This document shows, piece after piece, positions 48,218 to 56,532 of a stretch of DNA of 64,000 nucleotides. The DNA is from Zoogloea sp. LCSB751 (GTDB taxonomy: Bacteria > Pseudomonadota > Gammaproteobacteria > Burkholderiales > Rhodocyclaceae), in contig NZ_MWUM01000010.1 of assembly GCF_002028455.1 (NCBI RefSeq), positions 1 to 64,000 of the forward strand. Reading direction: 5' to 3'. Below the pieces are notes generated by a model. It worked only from the letters and a program-made list of their open reading frames with translations. It made no database searches and was not told the origin of the DNA. How positions within the stretch are numbered: position 1 is the first letter of the stretch; the number at the start of each line of letters is the position of its first letter. The translations under genes and the position numbers were made by a program.

Positions 48218-49147
48218 TCAGGGCCGGCGCAGTGTGGAGCGCAGCTGGATGCCGTCGTGCTCGCCGAAGAGTTCGGCGATCCAGTCTACGAAGACGCGGA
48301 TCTTGCCGGACAGGTGGCGGTTTTGCGGATAAACCAGGTTGAGCGGTACCGGCTCCGGAAACCAGTCGGCCATCACCAGTTCCAGGCTGCCGCGTTCCAT
48401 CGCGTCCTTCAGCACGAAGGCCGGGATCTGCGCGATGCCCAGCCCAGCCTCGGCGGCCGCCACGTAGCTGTTCTCGTCGTCGAGGGCGATGTGGCCGTCG
48501 AGGGACACCTGGATGCGCTGGTTGCCTTTGGCGAAGACCCAGTCGACGATCTTGCCGGTGCGCGGCAGGAAGTGGTTGATGCAGCGGTGCTGCGTCAGGT
48601 CGTCCGGATGGCGCGGCTGGCCGTGCTTGGCCAGGTAGGACGGCGCCGCGCAGGTGGCGAAGTACAGCTCGCCGATGCGCCGCGCGACCAGGCTGGAGTC
48701 TTCCAGCTCACCGGTCCATAGCGCGCAGTCGATGCCTTCCTCGATCAGGTCGGCGCGGCGTTCGCTGCAGCCCAATTCCAGCTCGATCTCCGGATAGCGC
48801 TCGAAGAAGCCGGGTAGCGCCGGCACGATCACCGAGCGCGCGATCAGCGTCGGCACGTTGACGCGCAGCTGCCCGCTTGGCGTGGCGTGGCGCTGGGCCA
48901 GGGATTCCTCGGTCTCGCGCACGGCGGCGAGGATCGCCACGCAGCGCTCGTAATAGGCCGCGCCGTCCGGCGTCACGCTGATCTGGCGCGTTGTGCGGTT
49001 GAGCAACTTTACGCCCAGAGCCGCTTCCAGCTTCTGGATCAGCGTCGTGGCGGTTGCCTTGGGCAGGCGCAGGCTGTCGGCGGCGCGGGTGATGCCGCCG
49101 CTTTCGACGACGCGCACGAAGACTTCCATGGCTTGTAGCTTGTTCAT
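48218..49147 (-). CDS. LysR family transcriptional regulator (CrgA/DntR-like subgroup)
   Basis: A 309-residue LysR protein. The N-terminal helix-turn-helix is GITRAADSLRLPKATATTLIQKLE at about residues 18-42, followed by an effector domain with GSQRR-like CSERRADLIEEGIDCALWTG. The start at 49147 gives the canonical MNKLQAMEVFVRV N terminus. It is divergent from thioredoxin across a 118-bp gap with an 8-bp inverted repeat and converges on the alcohol dehydrogenase. Targets are not evident. Confidence 0.92.
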   Translation of the reverse strand: MNKLQAMEVFVRVVESGGITRAADSLRLPKATATTLIQKLEAALGVKLLNRTTRQISVTPDGAAYYERCVAILAAVRETEESLAQRHATPSGQLRVNVPTLIARSVIVPALPGFFERYPEIELELGCSERRADLIEEGIDCALWTGELEDSSLVARRIGELYFATCAAPSYLAKHGQPRHPDDLTQHRCINHFLPRTGKIVDWVFAKGNQRIQVSLDGHIALDDENSYVAAAEAGLGIAQIPAFVLKDAMERGSLELVMADWFPEPVPLNLVYPQNRHLSGKIRVFVDWIAELFGEHDGIQLRSTLRRP

Positions 49148-49209
49148 TGTTCGGTATTTTGAATGATCAATTCGGGTTTTGCCTGTTGAATCGATAAAAC
49201 GCGAACAAT
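49146..49209. promoter_or_regulatory. Inverted repeat in the LysR/trxA divergent promoter
   Basis: ATTGTTCG (49146-49153) and CGAACAAT (49202-49209) are perfect inverted copies that bracket the AT-rich part of the gap between the LysR gene and trxA. A looping operator for the LysR protein would fit. The left copy overlaps the LysR start codon. Confidence 0.4.
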
Positions 49210-49265
49210 AGACTGGGGGCCTTCCGGGTCGATACACCGGTTTCCCCCCTTCAACGGAGTACAGC

Positions 49266-49592
49266 ATGAGCGACGCAATCAAGCACGTTACCGATTCTTC
49301 CTTCGAAACCGACGTCCTGCAGTCGACGACGCCGGTCCTGGTCGATTACTGGGCCGAATGGTGTGGCCCCTGCAAGATGATCGCCCCGGCGCTGGACGAC
49401 GCGGCCGTGAGCTTTGCCGGTCGCCTCAACGTCGCCAAGATCAACATCGACGAAAACCAGCAGATCCCCAGCCAGTACGGCGTGCGCGGCATCCCGACGC
49501 TGATGCTGTTCAAGGAAGGCCAGGTCGTGGCGACCAAGGTCGGCGCGCTGTCCAAGTCCCAGCTGGCTGCCTTCATCGAAGCCAACCTGTAA
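49266..49592 (+). CDS. trxA: Thioredoxin 1
   Basis: A 108-residue thioredoxin with the active site [10 protein letters not shown] at about residue 30-39, the buried Asp, and the cis-proline in GIRGIPT-like [10 protein letters not shown]. It reduces protein disulfides in the cytoplasm using thioredoxin reductase. CGGAG precedes the ATG, and a bidirectional terminator follows at 49667. Confidence 0.97.
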   Translation: MSDAIKHVTDSSFETDVLQSTTPVLVDYWAEWCGPCKMIAPALDDAAVSFAGRLNVAKINIDENQQIPSQYGVRGIPTLMLFKEGQVVATKVGALSKSQLAAFIEANL

Positions 49593-49666
49593 GACTGGCT
49601 GACGGCGGGCGATGGCCCGCCAATGGCGCCTATCCGTGTGGGTGGCCGCTGGCAGCACAAAAAAGC

Positions 49667-49693
49667 AAAGGCCCGTCGCATGGACGGGCCTTT
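49667..49693. terminator. Bidirectional Rho-independent terminator
   Basis: AAAGGCCCGTC (49667-49677) and GACGGGCCTTT (49683-49693) form a perfect 11-bp stem with a 5-base loop. A-rich bases on the left and T-rich bases on the right let it work for both trxA and the convergent Ala-rich gene. Confidence 0.9.
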
Positions 49694-49751
49694 GTTCTTC
49701 CTGCGGGGCTTGCCGGGATGTTCTCCCGCAAGACCCGCGGCACAAGCTGTC

Positions 49752-49976
49752 TTACTTGGCAGCTTCGGCGGGAGCGGCAGCCGGAGCAGCAGCTTCAGCC
49801 TTCTTCGCAGCAGCCTTCTTGTGCTTCTTCTTGGCCGGGGCCTTCTTGGCGGGAGCCGGGGCAGCAGCCGGAGCGGTGGCGGCAGCGTCGGCAGCCGGAG
49901 CAGCGGCGGGGGCCTCAGCCAGGGCGACGGAAGAGAAGGCAGCGGCGATAGCAAGAGCGACGAGCTTGTTGATCAT
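49752..49976 (-). CDS. Small exported Ala/Pro/Lys-rich protein
   Basis: A 74-residue protein with a signal peptide (LAIAAAFSSVALAEA). The mature part is low-complexity Ala/Pro with a central lysine block (KKAPAKKKHKKAAAKK), like histone-H1-type tails. AAGGAGAA precedes the ATG at 49976. The function is unknown. After export the basic block could bind DNA, lipopolysaccharide or peptidoglycan. Such a composition can also arise by drift, but the start, signal and terminator support a real gene. Confidence 0.75.
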   Translation of the reverse strand: MINKLVALAIAAAFSSVALAEAPAAAPAADAAATAPAAAPAPAKKAPAKKKHKKAAAKKAEAAAPAAAPAEAAK

Positions 49977-50124
49977 GGAAGTTCTCCTTGAACGGTTGAT
50001 CTTGTAAGGCACCGTCGAAATGCGGTGCCTGCCTGTTCAAACGCGCCTGGCGGACTGGCGTTGACACGAATGTGGCTGTTTCTTGATTGAAATGGTGGAT
50101 CGCGTCATAAGCCTGCCGCATGCC

Positions 50125-51018
50125 TCAGTTCCAGTCGCTGTCGCCGCCCGAGCTGTCGTCCCACGACGAGTTGTCGGAAATCCCGAAGTCGGTGCCGCCC
50201 ATGTCGTTGCGGTCGATTTCCGGGGTACCCAGGTCCAGCGAGCCCAGGTTGCTGTTGTCCGGCGATGAGGTGGTGTCGCGCGGCACGGGTTTGCCGTCCT
50301 TGTCGAGGAAGTGATGCATCAGTGCCTGGCCGGCCACCATGCCGGCGCCGACCGCCGCGCCGGTGGCGAGGCCACCCATCACCTGTGAGCCGAGGCCGGG
50401 TTGGCTGGGGGCAGGGGCGCCGCCGTAGCCGCCGGCATAGCCTCCGCCGCTGCCGCCACCATAAGGGGCACCGCCCGCGCCATAGGGCTGCAAGCCGCCA
50501 CCGCCGTAGGCCGCGCCGCCCATGGCGGGCTGCGCATTGCGACGGCTCATGAAGCGGGCCACGAAGGCGATGAAGGCGATCAGCCCGACGCCGGTCAGCA
50601 GCAGCCCCCACGGGACGGAGGACTGGGCGACGGCGGGCGTGGCCGGCTGAAACGTGGCGGCGCTGGCGCCACCTCCCGTCGTCTTGTGGCTGCCGCCGAG
50701 GATGTTCTTCAGCTCCTGCACGGCCTGGGGCTTGGCGAAGGGCAGGCCGGGGGCCAGCTTCTCGGCCGTTGCCAGCTCGCTCTCGGCCTTGTGCAATTGG
50801 CCCTGCTTGGCGAGCAGCTCGGCCTCCACGTAGTGGGCCTTGCCGCTGTTGGGGTGAGCCTGCAGGACTTCGCGCATCATCGACTGGGCTTCGTCGAGCT
50901 TGCCCGCTTCGGCGGCCTGGTAAACCTGGTGCAGGCTGGGCTCGGCGGCGAGGACGGCGCCATTCATGAAGGTGGTGGCGGCAAGCATCATCAGGCCGAT
51001 CAGGGTTTTTCGGGACAT
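50125..51018 (-). CDS. Membrane TPR protein with Gly-rich and acidic tail
   Basis: A 297-residue protein. It has a signal peptide (ending near VLAAEP), one or two TPR-like repeats (YQAAEAGKLDEAQSMMREVL, KQGQLHKAESELATA), a membrane helix at about residues 137-157 (WGLLLTGVGLIAFIAFVA), a Gly/Tyr-rich stretch and an Asp/Ser-rich end. AAGGAAA precedes the ATG. I recognise no named family; similar Gly-rich membrane TPR proteins are annotated as hypothetical. It is divergent from the penicillin-binding protein gene. Confidence 0.82.
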   Translation of the reverse strand: MSRKTLIGLMMLAATTFMNGAVLAAEPSLHQVYQAAEAGKLDEAQSMMREVLQAHPNSGKAHYVEAELLAKQGQLHKAESELATAEKLAPGLPFAKPQAVQELKNILGGSHKTTGGGASAATFQPATPAVAQSSVPWGLLLTGVGLIAFIAFVARFMSRRNAQPAMGGAAYGGGGLQPYGAGGAPYGGGSGGGYAGGYGGAPAPSQPGLGSQVMGGLATGAAVGAGMVAGQALMHHFLDKDGKPVPRDTTSSPDNSNLGSLDLGTPEIDRNDMGGTDFGISDNSSWDDSSGGDSDWN

Positions 51019-51335
51019 CGAGGTTTCCTTCCTGTCGTTCCGGGTTCGCGGGGGCGCAGCGTGGCGCCCGAGGGCATCGTCGACCGACGATACCGTGCAT
51101 GTCGCAAAATAGGGACGCAAGGAGCCGGACTCAAGATGGGTTTTGCAACAAAACGTGTGCGCCAGGCCTCGCCCCGAGCGTTCTGCTGGTGTGGCAACGA
51201 CCCTTGTGGGGGCGAATGAATTCGCCCCCACAAGGCCGGTATGCCTGCACATTTCCGCCACACATGGGCGGCGAAGGGGGGCCCGATCTGTGTTAAAACG
51301 CCTTCCACCCGAACACAGTCCGTGATTCGTCCCTG
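51019..51335. other. 317-bp intergenic region with two hairpins
   Basis: This gap between the divergent TPR and penicillin-binding protein genes has no coding frame I can support. It holds a GTTTTG-CAA-CAAAAC dyad at 51140-51154 and the REP-like palindrome at 51202-51235. Promoters for both neighbours must lie here, but no strong -35/-10 pair stands out. Confidence 0.6.
51202..51235. repeat. REP-like palindrome, second copy
   Basis: CCTTGTGGGGGCGAA and TTCGCCCCCACAAGG form a perfect 15-bp stem with a TGAA loop. The core GTGGGGGCGAATGAATTCGCCCCCAC is shared with the element at 16301-16370, 35 kb away. Two copies in intergenic DNA show a dispersed repeat family. Confidence 0.85.
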
Positions 51336-53726
51336 ATGCCTCTGCCCGCTCTTTCCGCCTTCCTGACGCAAGCCGTCGCCCGCGTCCGTCCCCTCCTCGA
51401 ACGTCTGCGCCATCCCACCCGCCGCGGCGTGCTGCTGGCCGTGGCTGCACCGCCGGCGCTGCTGCTGGTCTACGCGTTGATCCTGATCCCCTTCACGCCG
51501 GGCATCAGCGACATCCGCAAGGCCAAGGTGGAACAGCCGGCGCGGGTGCTGTCGGCGGACAGCAAGGAGTTGGCGGTGTTCAAGTGGGCCAACCGCCAGT
51601 GGGTCGGGCTGGCCGACATCTCGCCGCAGGTCACCGCAGCCCTCATCTCCACCGAGGACCACCGTTTCTACGAACACCACGGCATCGACTTCTACCGTCT
51701 CGGCGGTGCCGCGCTGCGCACCTTCTCCGGCGACAAGCAGGGCGGCTCGACGCTGACCCAGCAGCTCGCCCGCAACCTGTTCCCGGACGATATCGGCCGC
51801 GCGCCGACGCTGACCCGCAAGCTGAAAGAGGCGATCACCGCGCTGAAGATCGAGGCCTTGTACTCCAAGGACGAAATCCTCGAGACCTATCTCAACACCG
51901 TGCCCTTCCTCTACAACGCGTGGGGCATCGAGATGGCGGCGCGGACCTACTTCGACAAATCGGCCAAAAATCTCGACGTGCTCGAGAGCGCCACGCTGGT
52001 CGGCATGCTGAAGGGCAACAGCTACTACAACCCGGTGATCAACCCGGAGCGCGCAGCGACCCGCCGCAACACCGTGCTGGCGCAGATGGCCAAGCACGGC
52101 AAGCTCGACGAGAAGCGCCTGCCTGCGCTGCAGAAGAAGCCCCTGCGCCTCGACTTCGAGCGCCAGCTGGAGGCGCCCGGCGCCGCACCGCACCTCGCCC
52201 AGCAGCTGCGCAAGTGGCTGATCGCCTGGGCCGACCGCAACGACTACAACGTCTACGCGGATGGCCTGGTGGTGCGCACCACCCTCGATTCCCGCCTGCA
52301 GGCCCAGGCCAACCAGGCCGTGCAGCGCCGCGGCCGCCAGCTGCAGGCGCTGGCCGACCAGGCGTGGAGCGGTCGGCGCGGCTGGAGTGGCAGCCCGGAG
52401 CTGGTGGACGCCTTCATCAAGGAGTCGAAGGAGTATCGCAGTGCGCTGGCCGCCGGCCAGACGCCGGAGGACGCCCTCAAACGCCTGCGCGCCGACCGCG
52501 CTTTCATGGACGCGCTGCGCCGCGACAAGACCCGCGTGCAGATCGGCTTCATGGCCATCGACCCGCGGGACGGTCAGGTGCGCGCCTGGGTCGGCAGCCG
52601 CGACTTCGTGCAGGACCCCTTCGACCACGTGGCCCAGGCGCGCCGCCAGCCCGGCTCGACCTTCAAGCCCTTCGTGTATGGTGCTGCCTTCGACAAGGGC
52701 ATGAGCCCGGACGACACCATCGTCGACCAGGAGGTCGAGATTCCGCTGCCCGGCGGCGAGGTGTGGCGGCCCAGCGACGACGGGGCGCCGAGCGGGCGGG
52801 CGATGAGCCTGCGCGATGGCCTGGCCTATTCGAAGAACACCATCACCGCCCAGTTGATGCAGAAGGTCGGTCCGGCCCGCGTCGCCAAGCTGGCCAAGGC
52901 GATGGGTGTGCGCCAGAGCCCGCTGGAGGAGGTGCCGTCGCTGGCCCTCGGCACCAGCCCGGTGACGCTGAAGGAAATGGTCACCGCCTACGGCAGCATT
53001 GCCAACGGCGGCAGCTTCATCGAGCCGATGCTGGTGATCCGCGTCGAGGACAGCGAAGGCAAGGTGCTGGAGGAGTTCGCGCCGGCCAAGCCGCAGGAAG
53101 TGCTGCCGCCGGCCACCGCCTACACCTTGATCGACGTGATGCGCGGCGTGGTGAACCGCGGCACCGGTGTTGGCATCCGCAACCAGTTCGGCATCCGTGC
53201 CGACGTGGCCGGTAAGACCGGCACCACCCAGGACAACACCGACGGCTGGTTCATCCTGATGCATCCGCAGCTGGTGGCTGGAGCCTGGGTTGGCTTCAAC
53301 GACAACCGGGTGACGTTGCGCAGCGACTACTGGGGGCAGGGCGCCCACAGCGCGCTGCCCATTGTCGGCGACACCTTCAGCTACGCGCTGCGCAGCCGCC
53401 TCATCGATCCCAAGGAACGCTTCGAGTCGAAGGCCCAGCCGGGCCTGTTGGCGCGCGCCTGGGAATGGCTGTCGACGGGGCTGCGCGACTGGTGGCAGGG
53501 CTTGTTCAAGCCGTCTGAGCCAGCGCCCGCGGCGCCAACCCGACGCATCAAGCCGGTCGAACCTGAGGCGCCGCCGCCGGTGCCTGTGGTGCCGGGGCCC
53601 GACGAGCCGCTGCCGGTGCCGGCGCTGCCGGAGCCGTCGCCGGACAGCGCGCCGCCGGCGGCGCCGCCGGCCGACACGCCGCCGCAACCGACGGTGCCCG
53701 TGCTCGATCCGTCGTCCGGGCGCTGA
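51336..53726 (+). CDS. Class A penicillin-binding protein (PBP1A family)
   Basis: A 796-residue bifunctional cell-wall synthase. It has one N-terminal membrane helix (about 33-52) and a glycosyltransferase 51 domain with the catalytic Glu in STEDHRFYEHHGID and the motif GGSTLTQQLARN. A transpeptidase domain follows with the active-site Ser in QPGSTFKPF, the SKNT motif and KTGTTQD. The tail is rich in Pro/Ala. It polymerises and crosslinks peptidoglycan at the periplasmic face. It is followed by panE after five bases. Confidence 0.94.
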   Translation: MPLPALSAFLTQAVARVRPLLERLRHPTRRGVLLAVAAPPALLLVYALILIPFTPGISDIRKAKVEQPARVLSADSKELAVFKWANRQWVGLADISPQVTAALISTEDHRFYEHHGIDFYRLGGAALRTFSGDKQGGSTLTQQLARNLFPDDIGRAPTLTRKLKEAITALKIEALYSKDEILETYLNTVPFLYNAWGIEMAARTYFDKSAKNLDVLESATLVGMLKGNSYYNPVINPERAATRRNTVLAQMAKHGKLDEKRLPALQKKPLRLDFERQLEAPGAAPHLAQQLRKWLIAWADRNDYNVYADGLVVRTTLDSRLQAQANQAVQRRGRQLQALADQAWSGRRGWSGSPELVDAFIKESKEYRSALAAGQTPEDALKRLRADRAFMDALRRDKTRVQIGFMAIDPRDGQVRAWVGSRDFVQDPFDHVAQARRQPGSTFKPFVYGAAFDKGMSPDDTIVDQEVEIPLPGGEVWRPSDDGAPSGRAMSLRDGLAYSKNTITAQLMQKVGPARVAKLAKAMGVRQSPLEEVPSLALGTSPVTLKEMVTAYGSIANGGSFIEPMLVIRVEDSEGKVLEEFAPAKPQEVLPPATAYTLIDVMRGVVNRGTGVGIRNQFGIRADVAGKTGTTQDNTDGWFILMHPQLVAGAWVGFNDNRVTLRSDYWGQGAHSALPIVGDTFSYALRSRLIDPKERFESKAQPGLLARAWEWLSTGLRDWWQGLFKPSEPAPAAPTRRIKPVEPEAPPPVPVVPGPDEPLPVPALPEPSPDSAPPAAPPADTPPQPTVPVLDPSSGR

Positions 53727-53731
53727 GCGGC

Positions 53732-54613
53732 ATGGACACCCTCCGTTTCCCCATCGCGATCATCGGCGCCGGTGCGCTGGGCCTGCACTTCGCGGCCCGC
53801 CTGGCGGCGCAGGGGCCGGTCGCCGTCGTGGCGCGCAACCAAGAGCGGGCGGTTGCGCTGCGGGCCGGCGTGGACATCGGCGCGCAGCGTTACTTGCCGA
53901 ACGTTTTCGCGCCGGAGGACGCGCCCGCCGCCGACTGGGTGCTGGTGCTCGTCAAGGCGGCCGACACGGCCGACGCGGCCCGTACCGCGCGGGCGATGGC
54001 GCCGCGCGGCGTGCTGTCGCTGCAGAACGGACTGACCGGCGACGTGCTGGCCGCCGCCTGCGGCGCCATCCCGGCCGACCAGGGCATCACCACCGAGGGT
54101 GCCTTCCGCGACGGCGCCCGCGTGGTGCCTTCCGGCGCGGGGGAAACCCTGGTGCCGCCGGGCTTCGAGGCCGTCGCGGCGGCACTGGTCGCAGCCGGCT
54201 TCCGCGCCCGCGTCGAGCCGGACATCGCCGCCGCACGGCTCGCCAAGCTGCTGGTGAATGTGGCCATCAACCCGCTTGCGGCCCTGTTCCGGGTGCCCAA
54301 CGGTGCGCTGCTGGAGGCGCCGCATCGGGTGCTGCTCGATGCGCTGGTGGACGAGGCCTGGCCGGTGCTGCGCGCTGCCGGCCTGCAACTCGACGCGGAC
54401 GCCGCCCGGACGCGCGTGCACGCCGTGGCGACGGCCACCGCCGGCAACCGGGCCAGCATGCTGCAGGATGTGCTGGCCGGCCGGCGCACCGAGATCGATG
54501 CGATCACCGGCACGCTGCTGGCCATGGCGGCCGCCCAGGGGGCCGACGTGCCGACGCACCGGGCGGCGTTCACGCTGGTGAAGCGCCTCGAAGGCGGCCC
54601 TGCGGCCTCTTAG
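53732..54613 (+). CDS. panE: 2-dehydropantoate 2-reductase
   Basis: A 293-residue ketopantoate reductase family enzyme of pantothenate and coenzyme A synthesis. The NADPH-binding motif IIGAGALGLHFAARLA opens the protein. The C-terminal helical domain holds LLVNVAINPLAALF with the catalytic Lys upstream, and NRASMLQDVLAGRRTEIDAITG. The last is diagnostic of the family. It starts five bases after the penicillin-binding protein gene and may be translationally coupled to it. Paralogues exist in many genomes, so this may not be the only ketopantoate reductase. Confidence 0.88.
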   Translation: MDTLRFPIAIIGAGALGLHFAARLAAQGPVAVVARNQERAVALRAGVDIGAQRYLPNVFAPEDAPAADWVLVLVKAADTADAARTARAMAPRGVLSLQNGLTGDVLAAACGAIPADQGITTEGAFRDGARVVPSGAGETLVPPGFEAVAAALVAAGFRARVEPDIAAARLAKLLVNVAINPLAALFRVPNGALLEAPHRVLLDALVDEAWPVLRAAGLQLDADAARTRVHAVATATAGNRASMLQDVLAGRRTEIDAITGTLLAMAAAQGADVPTHRAAFTLVKRLEGGPAAS

Positions 54614-54656
54614 GCGCCTGCCGCGCCGCGGCCGGACGCCGCGCAGGCAGGATTTC

Positions 54657-54685
54657 TCCTACATCGTTATCGGCTGCGTCGGACA
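54657..54685. promoter_or_regulatory. TGTMGGA-type motif pair upstream of the first BON gene
   Basis: TCCTACA (54657-54663, inverted TGTAGGA) and TCGGACA (54679-54685) lie 22 bp apart, about 110 bp upstream of the BON lipoprotein start. The same motif family at 22-23 bp spacing occurs at 56413-56466 ahead of the second BON gene and its response regulator, so a shared regulator is likely. Confidence 0.5.
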
Positions 54686-54793
54686 GGGCGAGGCCATGCC
54701 GGGGACCTATATTCAAGTCACCCTGACGGACATCGCGGGCCGGGGACATCCGGTCCCTGGCGCTCCGCGATGCCACACTTCAAGGAGGCAAGA

Positions 54794-55105
54794 ATGAAGC
54801 ACACCATCGCCACGCTTGCACTGTCCGGCCTGCTGGGCATCACCGCCGTGGGTTGCGCGGTGACCCGCGAACAATCCACCGTCGGTGAATACCTGGACGA
54901 CGCGACGATCACCACCCGCGTCAAGGCCAAGCTCGCCGAGGATCCGAAGGTCAGCGGCATGGCCATCGGCGTGGAAACCCTGAAGGGCGTGGTCCAACTG
55001 TCCGGCTTCGCCAAATCCGCAGCCGAGAAGGGCCGGGCCGAAGAGATCGCCCGCACGACGGCCAGCGTGAAGGGCGTGATCAACGATATCGTAATCAAGC
55101 CCTGA
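54794..55105 (+). CDS. BON-domain lipoprotein (OsmY-like)
   Basis: A 103-residue exported protein with a lipoprotein signal (GLLGITAVGC) and one BON domain (DDATITTRVKAKLAEDPKVSG, VETLKGVVQLSGF). BON domains bind membranes or phospholipid, and OsmY-type proteins protect the envelope during stress. AAGGAGG precedes the ATG at 54794. It is similar to the second BON protein at 55976, and both promoters share repeated motifs. A strong terminator follows. Confidence 0.9.
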   Translation: MKHTIATLALSGLLGITAVGCAVTREQSTVGEYLDDATITTRVKAKLAEDPKVSGMAIGVETLKGVVQLSGFAKSAAEKGRAEEIARTTASVKGVINDIVIKP

Positions 55106-55145
55106 TGGTTCCCGGGGGCGGCCCGGGGTTGAGGAAGGTGCGAGG

Positions 55146-55177
55146 CGCCAGCGTCCGGTGGGTCGCTGGCGTTTTTT
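55146..55177 (+). terminator. Rho-independent terminator after the BON lipoprotein
   Basis: CGCCAGCG (55146-55153) pairs with CGCTGGCG (55164-55171), followed by TTTTTT (55172-55177). Confidence 0.92.
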
Positions 55178-55211
55178 GTGGACAGGGCGTACGGCGACGA
55201 AAGTGTATCGA

Positions 55212-55622
55212 TCAGCCAGGGTGGGCGCCGGGCGCGTCGGTGGCGGCGTGGACGTAGGCGAGCAGTTCGTCGAGCTGGAAGGATTTGTCGAAGAAGGCCT
55301 GTGCGCCGAGCATGCGGCAGCGCTCGCGGACGATGGGATGGGTGTGATTGGAGAAGACCACCGCCCGCGGCGTGTCCGCGCCAGGCGGCAGGTCGTGGAG
55401 GGCGGCGAGCACCTTCAGTCCGGTGCCGCTCTGCAGTTCCAGATCGATGATGGCCAGGTCGGGGTGGAGCCGGCGGAGGAGGTCGATGGCCGTCGTCTCG
55501 CTGCCGGCGACGCCGACGATCTCGATATCGGCGACGCCCGCCAGCATCTCCGCCAGCAGGTCGCGCAATGCCGCCGAATCGTCGACCAGCACGATCCGCA
55601 CGGGATGGTGGGCGGTGGCCAT
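55212..55622 (-). CDS. Stand-alone response regulator receiver protein
   Basis: A 136-residue CheY-like receiver with the acidic pair in VLVDDSAALRD, the phosphoacceptor Asp in LAIIDLELQSG, a Ser in VVFSNH and Lys in FDKSF. It has no output domain. It begins 13 bp after a small membrane protein gene and lies between two BON genes. It probably joins the phosphorelay of the nearby NarL-type system or acts by protein contact. The ATG at 55622 is the first that gives a normal receiver. Confidence 0.87.
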   Translation of the reverse strand: MATAHHPVRIVLVDDSAALRDLLAEMLAGVADIEIVGVAGSETTAIDLLRRLHPDLAIIDLELQSGTGLKVLAALHDLPPGADTPRAVVFSNHTHPIVRERCRMLGAQAFFDKSFQLDELLAYVHAATDAPGAHPG

Positions 55623-55635
55623 GTCGCGGGTCTGC

Positions 55636-55914
55636 TCAGCGGAGGGAAAGGTGGAGGGACAGGGCTTCTGGCGCGCGGCATTCCCGCAGTACGCCCCAGG
55701 CCGAGGGGCCGAGCACGCGGTACACCTCGTCCAGTTTGCGGACGCACGGGCTGGTCTGGCTGGCGGTGGCGGCATGATTGGCCGCTGCGGCGAACAGCAT
55801 GCCGCCGCACAGCAGCAGGCTGCCGAGCAGGCTGGCATGCACGGTCCAGTCCCATTCGCCGGATGGCGCCCAGGCATGACTGCGTTCGAGGCGGGGAAAA
55901 GTGGCGTGGGTCAT
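55636..55914 (-). CDS. Small membrane protein of unknown function
   Basis: A 92-residue protein with one hydrophobic segment at about residues 26-48 (TVHASLLGSLLLCGGMLFAAAA) and a soluble C-terminal tail. CAGGAGA just before the ATG supports translation. I recognise no family. It is upstream of the stand-alone receiver by 13 bp and downstream of the second BON gene by 61 bp, so it probably belongs to the same envelope-stress group. Confidence 0.65.
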   Translation of the reverse strand: MTHATFPRLERSHAWAPSGEWDWTVHASLLGSLLLCGGMLFAAAANHAATASQTSPCVRKLDEVYRVLGPSAWGVLRECRAPEALSLHLSLR

Positions 55915-55975
55915 GGTCGTCTCCTGGACGTTCGGGACGGGGGCGGCAAGCGGCCGGGCTGGCCGGCCGCCATGT

Positions 55976-56314
55976 CTAGCGCTGGATGATGATGTCGTTC
56001 CTGACGTCCTTCACGCCCTGGGTGGTCCGGGCGATCTCCTCGGCGCGCAGCTTCTCCTTCGCCGACGGGGTGAAGCCGGACAGCTGGACCACGCCGTTGT
56101 GGGTCTCCACGCCGATTGCGGTGATCCGCACGGTCTTGTCCTCGGCGTGGCGGGCCTTCACGTTGGCGGTGATCGAGGCGTCGTCGATGAACTGGGCGGT
56201 GGTGGATTTCTCCGTCTCGTGGTGCGCCGGCTGGGGCTCGGCAGCCTGGGCGAGGCCGGCGACGGACAGGCTCAGGGTAGTGGCGACGAGCAGTCGGGTG
56301 AAGGGCTTGGGCAT
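55976..56314 (-). CDS. BON-domain periplasmic protein
   Basis: A 112-residue protein with a signal peptide (ending near GLAQAAE) and one BON domain (DDASITANVKARHAEDKTVR, VETHNGVVQLSGF). It is a paralogue of the BON lipoprotein at 54794 but lacks the lipidation Cys. AAGGAGA precedes the ATG at 56314. It is divergent from the NarL-type response regulator. Three TGTMGGA-type motifs lie between them. Confidence 0.9.
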   Translation of the reverse strand: MPKPFTRLLVATTLSLSVAGLAQAAEPQPAHHETEKSTTAQFIDDASITANVKARHAEDKTVRITAIGVETHNGVVQLSGFTPSAKEKLRAEEIARTTQGVKDVRNDIIIQR

Positions 56315-56412
56315 GGCTGTTCTCCTTGGGAATGTAGTCGGTATGTCCGGGAGGCGGCAGAGGCTGCCGCGCTTCCATGCTTCCCACTTTATGCAGCGGC
56401 CGGGCGGCGGGC

Positions 56413-56466
56413 TGTCCGACAAGGGCGGAACGGCGTGTAGGACTGCGCTGGCAAGCATGTCGGACT
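56413..56466. promoter_or_regulatory. Three TGTMGGAC-type motifs at 22-23 bp spacing
   Basis: TGTCCGACA (56413-56421, inverted), TGTAGGACT (56436-56444) and TGTCGGACT (56458-56466) start 23 and 22 bp apart, on nearly the same helix face, between the divergent BON and response regulator genes. The spacing and orientation repeat those at 54657-54685. Probable binding sites of the adjacent response regulator. Confidence 0.55.
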
Positions 56467-56532
56467 CCGCGGGCTTTGCCGTCGGTGCCGGCTGGCTACA
56501 ATGAACACTGTTGAACGTGCGGAAAGGACCCC

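Noticed and set aside
49158..49172. TTGAATGATCAA as a possible FNR box upstream of trxA
   Set aside because: Only four bases separate TTGA and TCAA instead of six, so the geometry is wrong.
51000..53687. 895-residue open frame on the minus strand opposite the penicillin-binding protein
   Set aside because: It is a GC-driven shadow: His/Arg/Ala-rich with no domain, antisense to a gene with clear GT51 and transpeptidase motifs.
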